Positions 56,222-64,000 of a stretch of DNA of 64,000 nt are shown one piece after another; position 1 is the stretch's first letter, and the number at the start of each line of letters is the position of its first letter. The DNA is from Pseudomonas fluorescens NCIMB 11764. GTDB taxonomy: Bacteria > Pseudomonadota > Gammaproteobacteria > Pseudomonadales > Pseudomonadaceae. The DNA is taken from the NCBI RefSeq assembly GCF_000293885.2, contig NZ_CP010945.1:4732001-4796000 (forward strand). The letters run 5' to 3'. The translations under genes and the position numbers were made by a program. The notes under the pieces were generated by a model, which saw only the letters and a list, made by a program, of their open reading frames with translations, was not told where the DNA came from and made no database searches.

Positions 56222-56573
56222 GGGCATCGTCAGGGGATTTGTCATCACGCACCGCAATTTGCTCGGTACTCAACGACGGGCGATCACTTTGCCCAAGGCT
56301 GCGCTTGCGCTGATATTCATTACAGATTCAGATCTCGTATAAAAACAGGATCAGACTCAACTGAACCTGTCCGGTAGGCGCGCCCTATCTGATATCTTTT
56401 TTTTAAACGGTTGCTCTGCCTGTTTTACCTCAAACAACTAGCACCTGACCTTTCACCGCTGGCGCTCATCACATCAATCTGCGATGGTTTTTTACGGCTC
56501 ATCTGATGCTATCAATGAACCCCGAACTCCCGTAGATATACGAAAATTCGTAACGCCACGAGATGTCGTACCC
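56222..56573 (+). promoter_or_regulatory. Intergenic region with perfect TACGA-N4-TCGTA palindrome before the activator gene
   Basis: TACGAAAATTCGTA at 56539-56552 is a perfect palindrome matching the three sites before the Nit1C cluster. It lies 21 bases before the chosen start of the sigma-54 activator, which suggests autoregulation. A weak hairpin (56346-56369) and a T run (about 56397-56403) follow the mutase gene; a TATAAA hexamer near 56338 could be a sigma-70 -10. No sigma-54 promoter was seen here. Confidence 0.7.
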
Positions 56574-58478
56574 ATGAACGAAACCGACTCCATCACTGGC
56601 TGGGCCGACCTGGCCTACTCTTCACGACATATGGTTTTCGAGCATTGCGCCGAAGCCATTGCCCTGCTCAACCCCTTCTCCGACCGCTTGGTGGACCTGA
56701 ACATCGCAACCTGCAAGTTGCTCGGTTACCCGCGTCAGGAACTGCTTGATCTGCCTGTGAGCAAACTGTTCGGTCATCAGTTGGCGGACTTGATCGTGTT
56801 TACCCAAGCCGTCATGGACAAAGGTCGCGGCTGGACTGAAGAACTGAGTTGCAACTGCAAGACCGGTGAGCGCATCGAATTGACGATTTCTGCCACAACC
56901 TTGCAGATCAAGGGCCAGCAGCAGCTTATCCTGGTACTGCGAGAACTGAGCCATGAGCAATACCAGCGTGACCAGGCCCACACTGAGCGCACCATGCGCG
57001 GCGGGCTGATCGAGTGGCGCAATATCCTCAACCTGTTCCAGGAATCGGAGCGTGATAACCAGTTACTGCTCAGTTCGGTGGGGGACGGTATCTACAGCAT
57101 CAACACAGAGGGCCTGGCTACTTTTGTCAATCCGGCCGGGGCTCGGATGCTGGGTTGGGAGCCCAAGGACATGATCGGCAAGAACATCCACCGCATACAC
57201 CACCACACCCATGCCGACGGCAGCCATTACCCGGTCGAGAGCTGTCCGATCTACAAGGCGGTGCGTGATGGTGTGGTTCATGAAGGACGCCAGGAGATCT
57301 TCTGGCGCCGCGATGGCAGTTCGTTCCCGGTGGAGTTCACCAGTACTCCAGTGATTTCCGATGGCCGAATCGTCGGGGCCGTGGTGGTTTTTCGGGATAT
57401 TACCGAACGGCGCAATACCGAAAACCAACTGCAAAGTGCGCTTGATGAGCTGCAGGTACTGAAAAAACGGCTGGAAGAGCAAAACGCCTACTTGCAGGAA
57501 GAGATTCATATCGAGCACAACTTCCGCGAAATCGTTGGCCAGAGCGCCCCCATTCTAAAAATCATCAAGCAGATCGACGTGGTTGCCCCTACCGATGCCA
57601 GCGTACTGATCAACGGCGAGTCGGGCACGGGTAAGGAATTGATCGCCCGTGCGATTCATCAGGCCAGCCGTCGCAACGCAAGTCCGCTGATCCGGGTCAA
57701 CTGCGCGGCAATTCCCACCGAGCTGTTTGAAAGCGAATTCTTCGGACATATCCGTGGCGCCTTTACCGGTGCTGTCCGCGATCGCGTCGGGCGCTTTGAA
57801 CTGGCCGATGGCGGCACGCTGTTTCTCGACGAAATTGGCGAAATCCCCCTGGAGCTGCAAAGCAAGCTGCTGCGGGTTTTGCAGGAAGGCCAATTCGAAC
57901 GGGTCGGCGAGGAGCGCACGCGCAAGGTCGATGTCCGGATCATTGCTGCCACCAATCGGGACTTGCGTCTGGAAGTGGCGGACAAGCGTTTTCGCGAAGA
58001 CTTGTATTTTCGCCTTAACGTATTCCCGATCCAGTCTCCCGCACTTCGCGATCGTCCCATGGACATCGCGCCGCTCGCTGCGCACTTCCTTAAACAAACC
58101 GCAAAGCGGCTAAACATGCCTGGGCGTCGACTGCGCAACCTGGATATCGAGCGCCTGCAGCGCTACTCCTGGCCGGGCAATATCCGCGAGCTGCAAAACG
58201 TCATTGAGCGTGCGCTGATCACTTCAATCGGCGTAGACCTGACGCTCGATCTGCCCGAAGAGAACAAACACAGTCCTCTGCTGACTCAACCCTCCAGCGT
58301 CTCCCCCACGATCATGACCGATGCCCAGTTGCGCGAACTGGAGCGCAACAACATGCAGGCTGCGCTCAAGGCCGCTGACGGCAGATTGTTTGGCAAAGGT
58401 GGAGCAGCTGAACTTCTTGGGCTGAAACCCACGACGTTGGCTTCAAGGTTCAAACGGCTGGATATCAAACCCGGATAG
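56574..58478 (+). CDS. PAS domain sigma-54-dependent activator, probable Nit1C regulator
   Basis: This 634-residue enhancer-binding protein has two N-terminal PAS domains (about 20-125 and 165-290, the second with [20 protein letters not shown]), a coiled-coil linker ([21 protein letters not shown], in part), an AAA+ domain and a Fis-type helix-turn-helix. Walker A is GESGTGKE, the sigma-54 loop is a canonical GAFTGA and Walker B is [12 protein letters not shown]2 holds an [17 protein letters not shown] stretch rich in His and with one Cys, a possible metal or heme ligand set. An ATG 30 codons upstream is possible; the shorter start leaves the palindrome outside the coding sequence. Matching palindromes point to the Nit1C promoter as target. 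Confidence 0.88.
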   Translation: MNETDSITGWADLAYSSRHMVFEHCAEAIALLNPFSDRLVDLNIATCKLLGYPRQELLDLPVSKLFGHQLADLIVFTQAVMDKGRGWTEELSCNCKTGERIELTISATTLQIKGQQQLILVLRELSHEQYQRDQAHTERTMRGGLIEWRNILNLFQESERDNQLLLSSVGDGIYSINTEGLATFVNPAGARMLGWEPKDMIGKNIHRIHHHTHADGSHYPVESCPIYKAVRDGVVHEGRQEIFWRRDGSSFPVEFTSTPVISDGRIVGAVVVFRDITERRNTENQLQSALDELQVLKKRLEEQNAYLQEEIHIEHNFREIVGQSAPILKIIKQIDVVAPTDASVLINGESGTGKELIARAIHQASRRNASPLIRVNCAAIPTELFESEFFGHIRGAFTGAVRDRVGRFELADGGTLFLDEIGEIPLELQSKLLRVLQEGQFERVGEERTRKVDVRIIAATNRDLRLEVADKRFREDLYFRLNVFPIQSPALRDRPMDIAPLAAHFLKQTAKRLNMPGRRLRNLDIERLQRYSWPGNIRELQNVIERALITSIGVDLTLDLPEENKHSPLLTQPSSVSPTIMTDAQLRELERNNMQAALKAADGRLFGKGGAAELLGLKPTTLASRFKRLDIKPG

Positions 58479-58519
58479 CATCATGTCAGCCGCCCGCTTG
58501 CCTGCGATCCTCGCGGAGC

Positions 58520-59455
58520 TCAGCGCGGGCTGGGAGCAGCGGCTAACGGGTCAGGTTGTGTCGGCCTGAACACCAGACCCGAGGCAAACACTACGCCCAG
58601 AATGACGCCGCCAGCGCCAAGCAGTTGCCAGACATTGGGTGCTACACCCAACACCGAGGAAACCAGCATGGTGAACACTGGGGCCAGATTGAAAAAGATC
58701 GACGTGCGTGCGGCGCCGATGGCGTGGATGCCTTTGAACCACAGCAAGTACGCAATCAACGAGCCGCAGACCGCCAGGTAGATGACTGCACCATGAATGG
58801 ACAGCGAAGCGGTACTGATGCTGGCAACCGGAGCCTCATAGATGAATCCCAGCACAATCAGGCCAATGACACCGAACAACATCGAGAAGGTTGTTGTTTC
58901 CAGCGGCGTTGCATTTTTGACAAAGCGCCGTGTGCCGACCATGTTCGCAGCCCATGCAATGCTGCCGGCCAGAATGATCGCATCACCGGTGGCCACTTTC
59001 AGCCCCAGAAGCACCTGGATATCCCCTCGGGTGATCACCAGGCCGACGCCCAGCAAGCCCAATACGAGACCTATGGCACGCCCGCGATCAATGCGATCGC
59101 CCTCAAGCAGAACTGCAAAGAGCATGGTCCAGAGCGGCGTGGTCGCCAGGATCAATGCGCCGTTGATGGGGGTGGTGCTTTGCAGGCCAAAGAATGTCGC
59201 GAGGTTGAACGCAGTGAATCCAAGCAGGCCCAGGCCGATAAAAGCCACCAGATTGTTCTTCAGCGTGCTCAGGCGCAACTTGCCGGCCAGACCGAAAATC
59301 AGTACGAGTAACAGGGTAGAAATCGAAAAGCGCTCAATGGAAGCGCTGATGGGTGCCATGCTCTTGATGATGTAGGCACCCGCGTTGAAGTTGGTGCCCC
59401 AGAAAAATGTGGCACCCACGATGCCGGCATACGCGAGAGGCGTTGATTTAGACAT
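58520..59455 (-). CDS. EamA/DMT family transporter
   Basis: This 311-residue protein has ten predicted membrane helices in two EamA repeats. Landmarks are GATFFWGTNFNAGAYIIKSM in the first repeat, INGALILATTPLWTMLFA and GLVLGLLGVGLVITRG, and SIAWAANMVGTRRFVK in the second. These proteins usually export metabolites or amino acids. It converges with the sigma-54 activator gene and is divergent from the LysR gene at 59602, which probably controls it. The substrate is unknown. Confidence 0.9.
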   Translation of the reverse strand: MSKSTPLAYAGIVGATFFWGTNFNAGAYIIKSMAPISASIERFSISTLLLVLIFGLAGKLRLSTLKNNLVAFIGLGLLGFTAFNLATFFGLQSTTPINGALILATTPLWTMLFAVLLEGDRIDRGRAIGLVLGLLGVGLVITRGDIQVLLGLKVATGDAIILAGSIAWAANMVGTRRFVKNATPLETTTFSMLFGVIGLIVLGFIYEAPVASISTASLSIHGAVIYLAVCGSLIAYLLWFKGIHAIGAARTSIFFNLAPVFTMLVSSVLGVAPNVWQLLGAGGVILGVVFASGLVFRPTQPDPLAAAPSPR

Positions 59456-59601
59456 GGCTTTTTCCTCGTCAAGTCGTGCGATGAAAACCCGGCAGCACGC
59501 GGGGCTCTTTGCACCTGTTTGTCAGGTGTTGAAAGATTCTTGCAGACCCGTCGACGGGGAAAAATTCCCCATTTATTCACCTGTCATATGAGAAAACGCC
59601 C

Positions 59602-60447
59602 ATGTTTGACTGGGAGGATCTTCGCTATTTCATTGTCTTCGCCCATGAACACTCTTTATCGGCGGCGGCACGCAAGCTCAAGGTCGACCATGCCACCGTG
59701 GCGCGCCGCATCAGCGCCCTCGAGGGCTCGCTTAACCTCAAACTGGTGGACCGCCGCCCTCGCTCGTACGTGATCACCGAAGACGGGGAACGTATCGCTC
59801 AGCTGGGGCGACGCATGGAAAGCGAATCCTTCGCGGTGCAGCGGACCGCGTTGGCCGGGCAGGAAAGCTATACCGGCGAAGTCATCGTCAGTGCCCCGCC
59901 AGCGCTCGCCTGTACCCTGATCGCGCCCCGCATCAATGAATTGCGCATGAAACATCCGCAGCTGTCCCTGCAATTGATCGGTAGCCTGGGCAGCGCTTCC
60001 TTATCACGACGGGAGGCGGATATAGCTGTGCGACTGAGCCGCCCCACAGAGCCGGACCTGGTGGCCCGCAAGGTTGCGACGTTGCCGTTCCACCTCTATG
60101 GCTCGGCGGACTATTTGGCCAACACCGCCGCGCAGGACCTGACTTTCATCGCCTACGACGAGACGATGGAACAAACACCACAGCAGGACTGGCTCCAGGC
60201 GCAAGCGGGTGATCGTCCTATCCTGCTGCGCAGCAATGACCTGAATATCCAGGCCACCTGCGCTCAAGCAGGCGCCGGTGTTGCCGCACTGCCCTACTTC
60301 CTGGGTCGCCACTACGGTCTGCAAGCGATGGAGACCGTGGGAGCGGATTTTGCGCGGGATGTGTGGCTAGTGGTCCATAGCGACATCCGCTATACCCCTG
60401 CTGTCCAGGCGGTAATGAGTTTTCTCGCATCCTGCTTTGATAACTGA
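59602..60447 (+). CDS. LysR-type transcriptional regulator
   Basis: This 281-residue LysR protein has the winged helix MFDWEDLRYFIVFAHEHSLS with KLKVDHATVARRISALEGSL as recognition region, and an effector-binding domain with AQAGAGVAALPYFLGRHYGL. It is divergent from the EamA transporter gene across 146 bases, the usual arrangement for a LysR regulator and its target. It is shorter than the LysR protein at 40154-41059 and not closely related. Confidence 0.92.
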   Translation: MFDWEDLRYFIVFAHEHSLSAAARKLKVDHATVARRISALEGSLNLKLVDRRPRSYVITEDGERIAQLGRRMESESFAVQRTALAGQESYTGEVIVSAPPALACTLIAPRINELRMKHPQLSLQLIGSLGSASLSRREADIAVRLSRPTEPDLVARKVATLPFHLYGSADYLANTAAQDLTFIAYDETMEQTPQQDWLQAQAGDRPILLRSNDLNIQATCAQAGAGVAALPYFLGRHYGLQAMETVGADFARDVWLVVHSDIRYTPAVQAVMSFLASCFDN

Positions 60448-60582
60448 ACCCGTGCACAGGGACGGATGTGCATTTTTGCGGACGCTGCCCGCACTTTTTC
60501 AGGCTGGCGAAGGGAACTATCCAGCGGCAAAAATAGGATCTCGAATGCCCGATCACTCCATTCATACCCTTCGAGGATTTCA

Positions 60583-61809
60583 GTGACCGACACGCACCCA
60601 AAACCAACGGTTGTTGCTTCCGTTTTGTTGGCTATCGCACAGATTATGGTCTGGGGTGGTTCATTTTTTTTGATGGCGATGCTTGCAGGCCCGGTGGTCA
60701 AGGACACGGGCTGGTCACAGCAATGGGTGTACGGCTCACTGTCGCTAGGCATTTTAATTTCTGGGCTGCTGGCACCGATGGTCGGCCGCGGGATCGCCAG
60801 GATCGGTGGTCGACTGGTCCTTGCAAGCAGTGGCCTCATCATCGCATTGGGCCTGTTCTTGCTCGCCAGCGCCCCCAACCTGCCTTGTTTCGTTCTGGCC
60901 TGGGTGGTGATTGGTATCGGTATGGCGGTTGGACTTTACGACCCTTTGTTTGCCGCGCTGGGGCAACTCTATGGAGACAATGCGCGCAGTGCGATCACCC
61001 GGATCACGCTGATTTCGGGTTTCTGCACCACCATTGTCTGGCCACTGATTGCCATCCTCATCGAGCACCTCGGCTGGCGGGAAACCTGTCTGGTGTACAG
61101 CGCTGGACTTGCGCTGATGGTGCTGCCGATCTACCTGTGGGTGTTTCCCAAGCACGTCCCCGCCGTGCAAACACCAAAGGTGCACTCAGGCATCGAATAT
61201 GCGCTATCGAGCGTGGCGCAGGAAAGGATGTTCAAGCTACTGACCGCGGGCTTCATCCTGGCCTCGGTGATCATGACCGCCATTTCGGTGCAACTGATCG
61301 CGATACTACAAGCGCAAGGCATCTCGCTCCCTGCAGCCCTGGGTATTGCCGCATTGCTCGGCCCCAGCCAAGTGGGTGCCCGCGCCATCGACCTGTTCAT
61401 CGGCAAGCAAACTCACCCGATCTGGAGCGCGTTAGGCTCTTCGGTGCTCGTCGCACTGGGTCTGCTGTGCGTGATTATGTCTCCTACGATGGCAGCCGTA
61501 GGCATCGTGCTCTACGGCGCAGGTAGCGGCATTCGTTCCATAGTTCGCGGCACTCTGCCCCTGGCGCTTTTCGGTGCGCGCATCTACCCGATCATACTGG
61601 GCCGAATCGCTCGCCCTACATTGATTGCGCAAGCATTGACACCTTTGGCAGGCGGGTACTTGCAGCAGCGTTATGGCGCAACGGTGACCATGATAGTCCT
61701 GGGTGGCCTTGCGCTAGTCAACGTCGTTCTCGTGTTGATGTTGTTGATTCAGGTACGCAAGACGTCGAAGCCGGACGGCACGAGGGCCGCGACGATAGCG
61801 TCTGACTGA
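60583..61809 (+). CDS. MFS transporter
   Basis: This 408-residue protein has 12 predicted helices. The start is a GTG at 60583 with a gagga site six bases away; the open frame extends upstream, but those 39 codons are polar and unlike a transporter N-terminus. Segments include VVKDTGWSQQWVYGSLSLGI, LLAPMVGRGIARIGGRLVL and GIGMAVGLYDPLFAALG. It is 135 bases after the LysR gene. The substrate is unknown. Confidence 0.85.
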   Translation: MTDTHPKPTVVASVLLAIAQIMVWGGSFFLMAMLAGPVVKDTGWSQQWVYGSLSLGILISGLLAPMVGRGIARIGGRLVLASSGLIIALGLFLLASAPNLPCFVLAWVVIGIGMAVGLYDPLFAALGQLYGDNARSAITRITLISGFCTTIVWPLIAILIEHLGWRETCLVYSAGLALMVLPIYLWVFPKHVPAVQTPKVHSGIEYALSSVAQERMFKLLTAGFILASVIMTAISVQLIAILQAQGISLPAALGIAALLGPSQVGARAIDLFIGKQTHPIWSALGSSVLVALGLLCVIMSPTMAAVGIVLYGAGSGIRSIVRGTLPLALFGARIYPIILGRIARPTLIAQALTPLAGGYLQQRYGATVTMIVLGGLALVNVVLVLMLLIQVRKTSKPDGTRAATIASD

Positions 61810-61881
61810 CGAGTCCCTCATGAGACTGCCCGCGTTGAGAAGGACCATGGGCCTTGACGCTCACTCACGAACAGCATCAGC

Positions 61882-62172
61882 CTAGCGATCATCTTCATGA
61901 ATGGATGCGGGGTGCCGGCAGATCGCATCCACCTCAATTGCCATATAGGGATGTAACGGCAGTTGCATCAACAAGTCGTGCAGTTCCTGCACGCTGTCAA
62001 CGTCAAAGATGCTGTAATTGGCGTAGTGTCCGGCGATGCGCCACAGGTGACGCCACTTCCCTTGTTGTTGCAGGCGCTTCGCCAAGGCTACCTCGTCAGC
62101 CTTGAGCTGGGAGGCGAGTTCAGGGGGCATGTCGAATGGCAAATTCACGGTCATTTTCACATGGAACAGCAT
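61882..62172 (-). CDS. Muconolactone delta-isomerase family protein
   Basis: This 96-residue protein of the CatC family isomerises muconolactone in the beta-ketoadipate pathway. The start MLFHVKMTVNLPFDMPPE, the center GKWRHLWRIAGHYANYSIF and LMQLPLHPYMAIEVDAICRH match the family. A gaggag site supports the ATG at 62172. No catA, catB or other catechol genes are nearby, so it is either a stray paralogue or acts on another lactone. It lies 83 bases after the HxlR gene on the same strand. Confidence 0.85.
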   Translation of the reverse strand: MLFHVKMTVNLPFDMPPELASQLKADEVALAKRLQQQGKWRHLWRIAGHYANYSIFDVDSVQELHDLLMQLPLHPYMAIEVDAICRHPASIHEDDR

Positions 62173-62255
62173 GATGCTCTCCTCAAGTTTGATGAACGAT
62201 GGGGAGGGAGCCAACTGCTCCCACCCTTCAACCTCCAGTTAGCGGCAGACTCGCA

Positions 62256-62639
62256 CTACCGCTGGCCATCAAGCGAACGCACGACCGCATCGCACGATAA
62301 TAGTCGATGGGCATCCCCCTGTTCATTCGCGTGCTGCTGGCCCCATTCCTGAAGCGACGAAATCAGCGGCTGAAGACTCAACCCCAATGGCGTCAGCATG
62401 TAATCGACGCGTTGCGGCTCTTCAGGATAGGTTTTTCGCCAAACAATACCGTGTTCTTCCAGCGCCTTGAGCTGTTGAATCAAAACTTTCTGCGAGATGC
62501 CGGCAATTTGCGCCTCTATCTCACACGTCCGCTTGGGACCCTCCAGCAACACATGGATGATGACGGCTTTCCAGCGTCCTGAAATGATTCCAAGGGCACG
62601 CTCGATGGGTAGGCGGGGAAGCAATTTTGTCAGGGTCAT
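62256..62639 (-). CDS. HxlR family winged-helix regulator
   Basis: This 127-residue HxlR-type regulator has the characteristic ALGIISGRWKAVIIHVLLEG start of the winged helix, GISQKVLIQQLKALEEHGIV and RVDYMLTPLGLSLQPLISSL. HxlR proteins often respond to electrophiles or redox changes and control neighbouring reductases. It is divergent from the Old Yellow Enzyme gene across 93 bases, a common pairing, and upstream of the CatC-like gene. Confidence 0.92.
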   Translation of the reverse strand: MTLTKLLPRLPIERALGIISGRWKAVIIHVLLEGPKRTCEIEAQIAGISQKVLIQQLKALEEHGIVWRKTYPEEPQRVDYMLTPLGLSLQPLISSLQEWGQQHANEQGDAHRLLSCDAVVRSLDGQR

Positions 62640-62732
62640 AGGGCGATTAAATCTTGCATACCAAAGGGTGTGTAGATAGGAGAATAAGCGCTAACTAATC
62701 TGGTTCTCCAGTCCACTTTGGAGTTAATTCAG

Positions 62733-63860
62733 ATGTCCTCCTTGTTCAAGGCTTATACACGAGGTCCCCTTAAACTGAAAAACCGCATCGTCATGGCCCC
62801 CATGACCCGATCGCGCACCTCCAGCGGGGATGTCCCCAATGCGCTGATGGCGGCCTATTATGCGCAACGAGTGAGCGCTGGCCTGATCATTACGGAAGCT
62901 ACAGATGTCTCGGCATCTAGCAATGGCTATGCGTGCACCCCCGGCATTTATACAGCGGAGCAGACTCAAGGTTGGCGCCTGGTAACCGACCGAGTCCATC
63001 TCCACGGCGGAACGATTTTTCTGCAAATCTGGCATGTCGGCAGAATGGCCCATCATACAATGCTACCTAACGGAGAGGCACCGCGTGGTGCGACCGATGA
63101 GCGGGCAGCACAATCCCAAGTATTTATCTACGACAGTACCGGCAAGGCGGTTTTCGTTCCCGCGGATACGCCGCGCAAGATTGAGACCGACGAGGTCGCA
63201 GATCTGCTCGATGAGTTCACCCTCGCTTTCAGGAACGCAAGGGCTGCCAAGTTTGATGGTGTGGAAATTCACGGGGCCAATGGTTATCTCTTCGATCAGT
63301 TCATGAACTCGACCCTTAACAAGCGCTCAGATCAGTTCGGGGGGCAGACACCTCAAACACGCACGCGCCTGCTGCTGGATGTGGTCGATCTGGCGATTCG
63401 GGAACTGGGGGCCGGCAAGGTCGGCGTTCGCGTTTCCCCCTTCGGAAAATTCAATAGCATGCCTTCTGATCCATTCGTTGAAGAAACATTGCTGTACCTG
63501 TGCAGCGAGTTGAATCGCCGTGAGATCGCTTATCTGCATGTCGTTTACCAACCATTACCTGCAGGCAACACGGTGGACAGTGAGTTTAACGAAAAGAATC
63601 TCAGTGACGACTTGGTGCGCGAGGTGCGAAAAGCCTTTCAGGGGACATTGATCTGGTGTGGTGGTTTTGACCAAAACTCGGCTCAGGCGGCATTGGATGA
63701 AGGCTGGGCAGACCTGATTGCTTTCGGCAGACCCTTCATTGCCAATCCAGATTTAGTGGAGCGCATGACAAACAATTGGCCGCTCGCTGAAGCGCATCCT
63801 GACACCTTCTATACACGCGACGGTGAGAAGGGCTATACCGACTTCCCGTTTTTCCAGTAA
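62733..63860 (+). CDS. Old Yellow Enzyme family NADH:flavin oxidoreductase
   Basis: This 375-residue FMN-dependent ene-reductase is of the NemA/OYE type and reduces activated alkenes, N-ethylmaleimide or nitro compounds. Landmarks are LKNRIVMAPMTRSR (FMN site), GLIITEATDVSASSNGYACT, ILQIWHVGRMAH, VEIHGANGYLFDQFMNSTLN (catalytic His/Asn pair) and ADLIAFGRPFIANPDLVERM. A ggag site precedes the ATG at 62733. The divergent HxlR gene is the likely regulator. The gene ends at a strong hairpin. Confidence 0.95.
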   Translation: MSSLFKAYTRGPLKLKNRIVMAPMTRSRTSSGDVPNALMAAYYAQRVSAGLIITEATDVSASSNGYACTPGIYTAEQTQGWRLVTDRVHLHGGTIFLQIWHVGRMAHHTMLPNGEAPRGATDERAAQSQVFIYDSTGKAVFVPADTPRKIETDEVADLLDEFTLAFRNARAAKFDGVEIHGANGYLFDQFMNSTLNKRSDQFGGQTPQTRTRLLLDVVDLAIRELGAGKVGVRVSPFGKFNSMPSDPFVEETLLYLCSELNRREIAYLHVVYQPLPAGNTVDSEFNEKNLSDDLVREVRKAFQGTLIWCGGFDQNSAQAALDEGWADLIAFGRPFIANPDLVERMTNNWPLAEAHPDTFYTRDGEKGYTDFPFFQ

Positions 63861-63868
63861 GCCGAAAA

Positions 63869-63907
63869 GCGCCCGTCAAATCACATTTTGTGTGATTTGA
63901 CGGGCGC
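63869..63907. terminator. Bidirectional terminator with 17-base-pair perfect stem
   Basis: gcgcccgtcaaatcaca and tgtgatttgacgggcgc pair perfectly around a five-base loop. A four-T run follows on the minus strand, so it can end the leftward gene at 63925 as well as the OYE gene. Confidence 0.9.
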
Positions 63908-63924
63908 AAACACGATCAGCGCGT

Positions 63925-64000
63925 CTATTGCGTCTGCATCAACCTTCGGCAAAGCATCGCGATGGATTCGGTGACGGACCGGTCCATTGCATTGACCGAA
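63925..64000 (-). CDS. 3' end of a leftward gene (partial, unidentified)
   Basis: A minus-strand frame is open from the window edge to a TAG at 63925-63927, giving 24 codons ending IAMLCRRLMQTQ. The strong terminator just beyond, with T residues on the minus strand, supports a real gene end. The piece is too short to identify. Confidence 0.45.
   Translation of the reverse strand, partial: SVNAMDRSVTESIAMLCRRLMQTQ

Noticed and set aside
56097..56342. Small plus-strand open frame overlapping the mutase 3' end
   Set aside because: Most of it overlaps the mutase coding sequence in another frame, there is no ribosome site and no motif.
62640..62732. CATACC-AAA-GGTGTG imperfect palindrome as HxlR operator between HxlR and OYE genes
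   Set aside because: There is a single imperfect copy in a short gap with no second occurrence to support it.

Overview
The window looks like a chromosome segment of a denitrifying Pseudomonas, probably of the P. fluorescens group. The support is high-GC coding sequence, Pseudomonas-type REP palindromes, a nirSMCFDLGHJEN gene order identical to P. aeruginosa, an OprD-family porin, and FNR/DNR-type boxes. No rRNA, tRNA, insertion sequence, prophage or CRISPR array was seen.

Positions 1-35,320 are one denitrification island. It opens with molybdenum cofactor genes (moeA, cut by the window edge, and moaB) and pdxH. It then holds norR and ytfE, nnrS with a CopD-like membrane gene, a 29-codon peptide with dnr and a DnrP-like gene, norCBD, nirQOP, nirSMCFDLGHJEN (cd1 nitrite reductase and heme d1 synthesis), a short-chain dehydrogenase, nosRZDFYL, a HemN-like gene with hemN, and a second CopD-like gene. 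Two regulatory codes can be read directly. Seven FNR/DNR boxes (TTGAT-N4-ATCAA type) precede the nnrS, norC, nirS/nirQ, SDR, nosR, hemN-like and second copD-like genes. Two triple clusters of NorR sites (GGT-N7-ACC) with sigma-54 promoters lie upstream of ytfE and between nnrS and the dnr transcription unit. The inferred circuit is NO -> NorR -> ytfE, nnrS and dnr, then DNR -> nir, nor, nos and heme genes.

Positions 35,430-47,110 hold a carboxylate or aromatic-acid type catabolic region: MFS transporter, aldehyde dehydrogenase, OprD porin, LysR regulator, 3-hydroxyisobutyrate-dehydrogenase-like enzyme, and a six-gene acyl-CoA operon (OB-fold partner, thiolase, SDR, enoyl-CoA hydratase, thioesterase, class III CoA-transferase). 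Five copies of a TTGA-N7-TCAA motif sit in its intergenic regions and tie these genes into one probable LysR regulon.

Positions 47,170-58,480 hold a complete seven-gene Nit1C cluster (Nit6803-type nitrilase, radical SAM protein, GNAT, AIR-synthase-like protein, flavoprotein and two small family proteins). It is followed, apparently in the same transcription unit, by an LnmK-like protein and a B12-dependent methylmalonyl-CoA mutase, then by a PAS/sigma-54 activator gene. A sigma-54 promoter and three TACGA-N4-TCGTA-like repeats precede the cluster, and the same palindrome occurs perfectly just before the activator gene. This nine-gene unit, with its probable dedicated regulator, is the best candidate for an undescribed metabolic system.

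Positions 58,500-64,000 are ordinary accessory genes: EamA transporter, LysR, MFS transporter, muconolactone-isomerase-like protein, HxlR regulator and an Old Yellow Enzyme. A bidirectional terminator and the 3' end of a leftward gene close the window.
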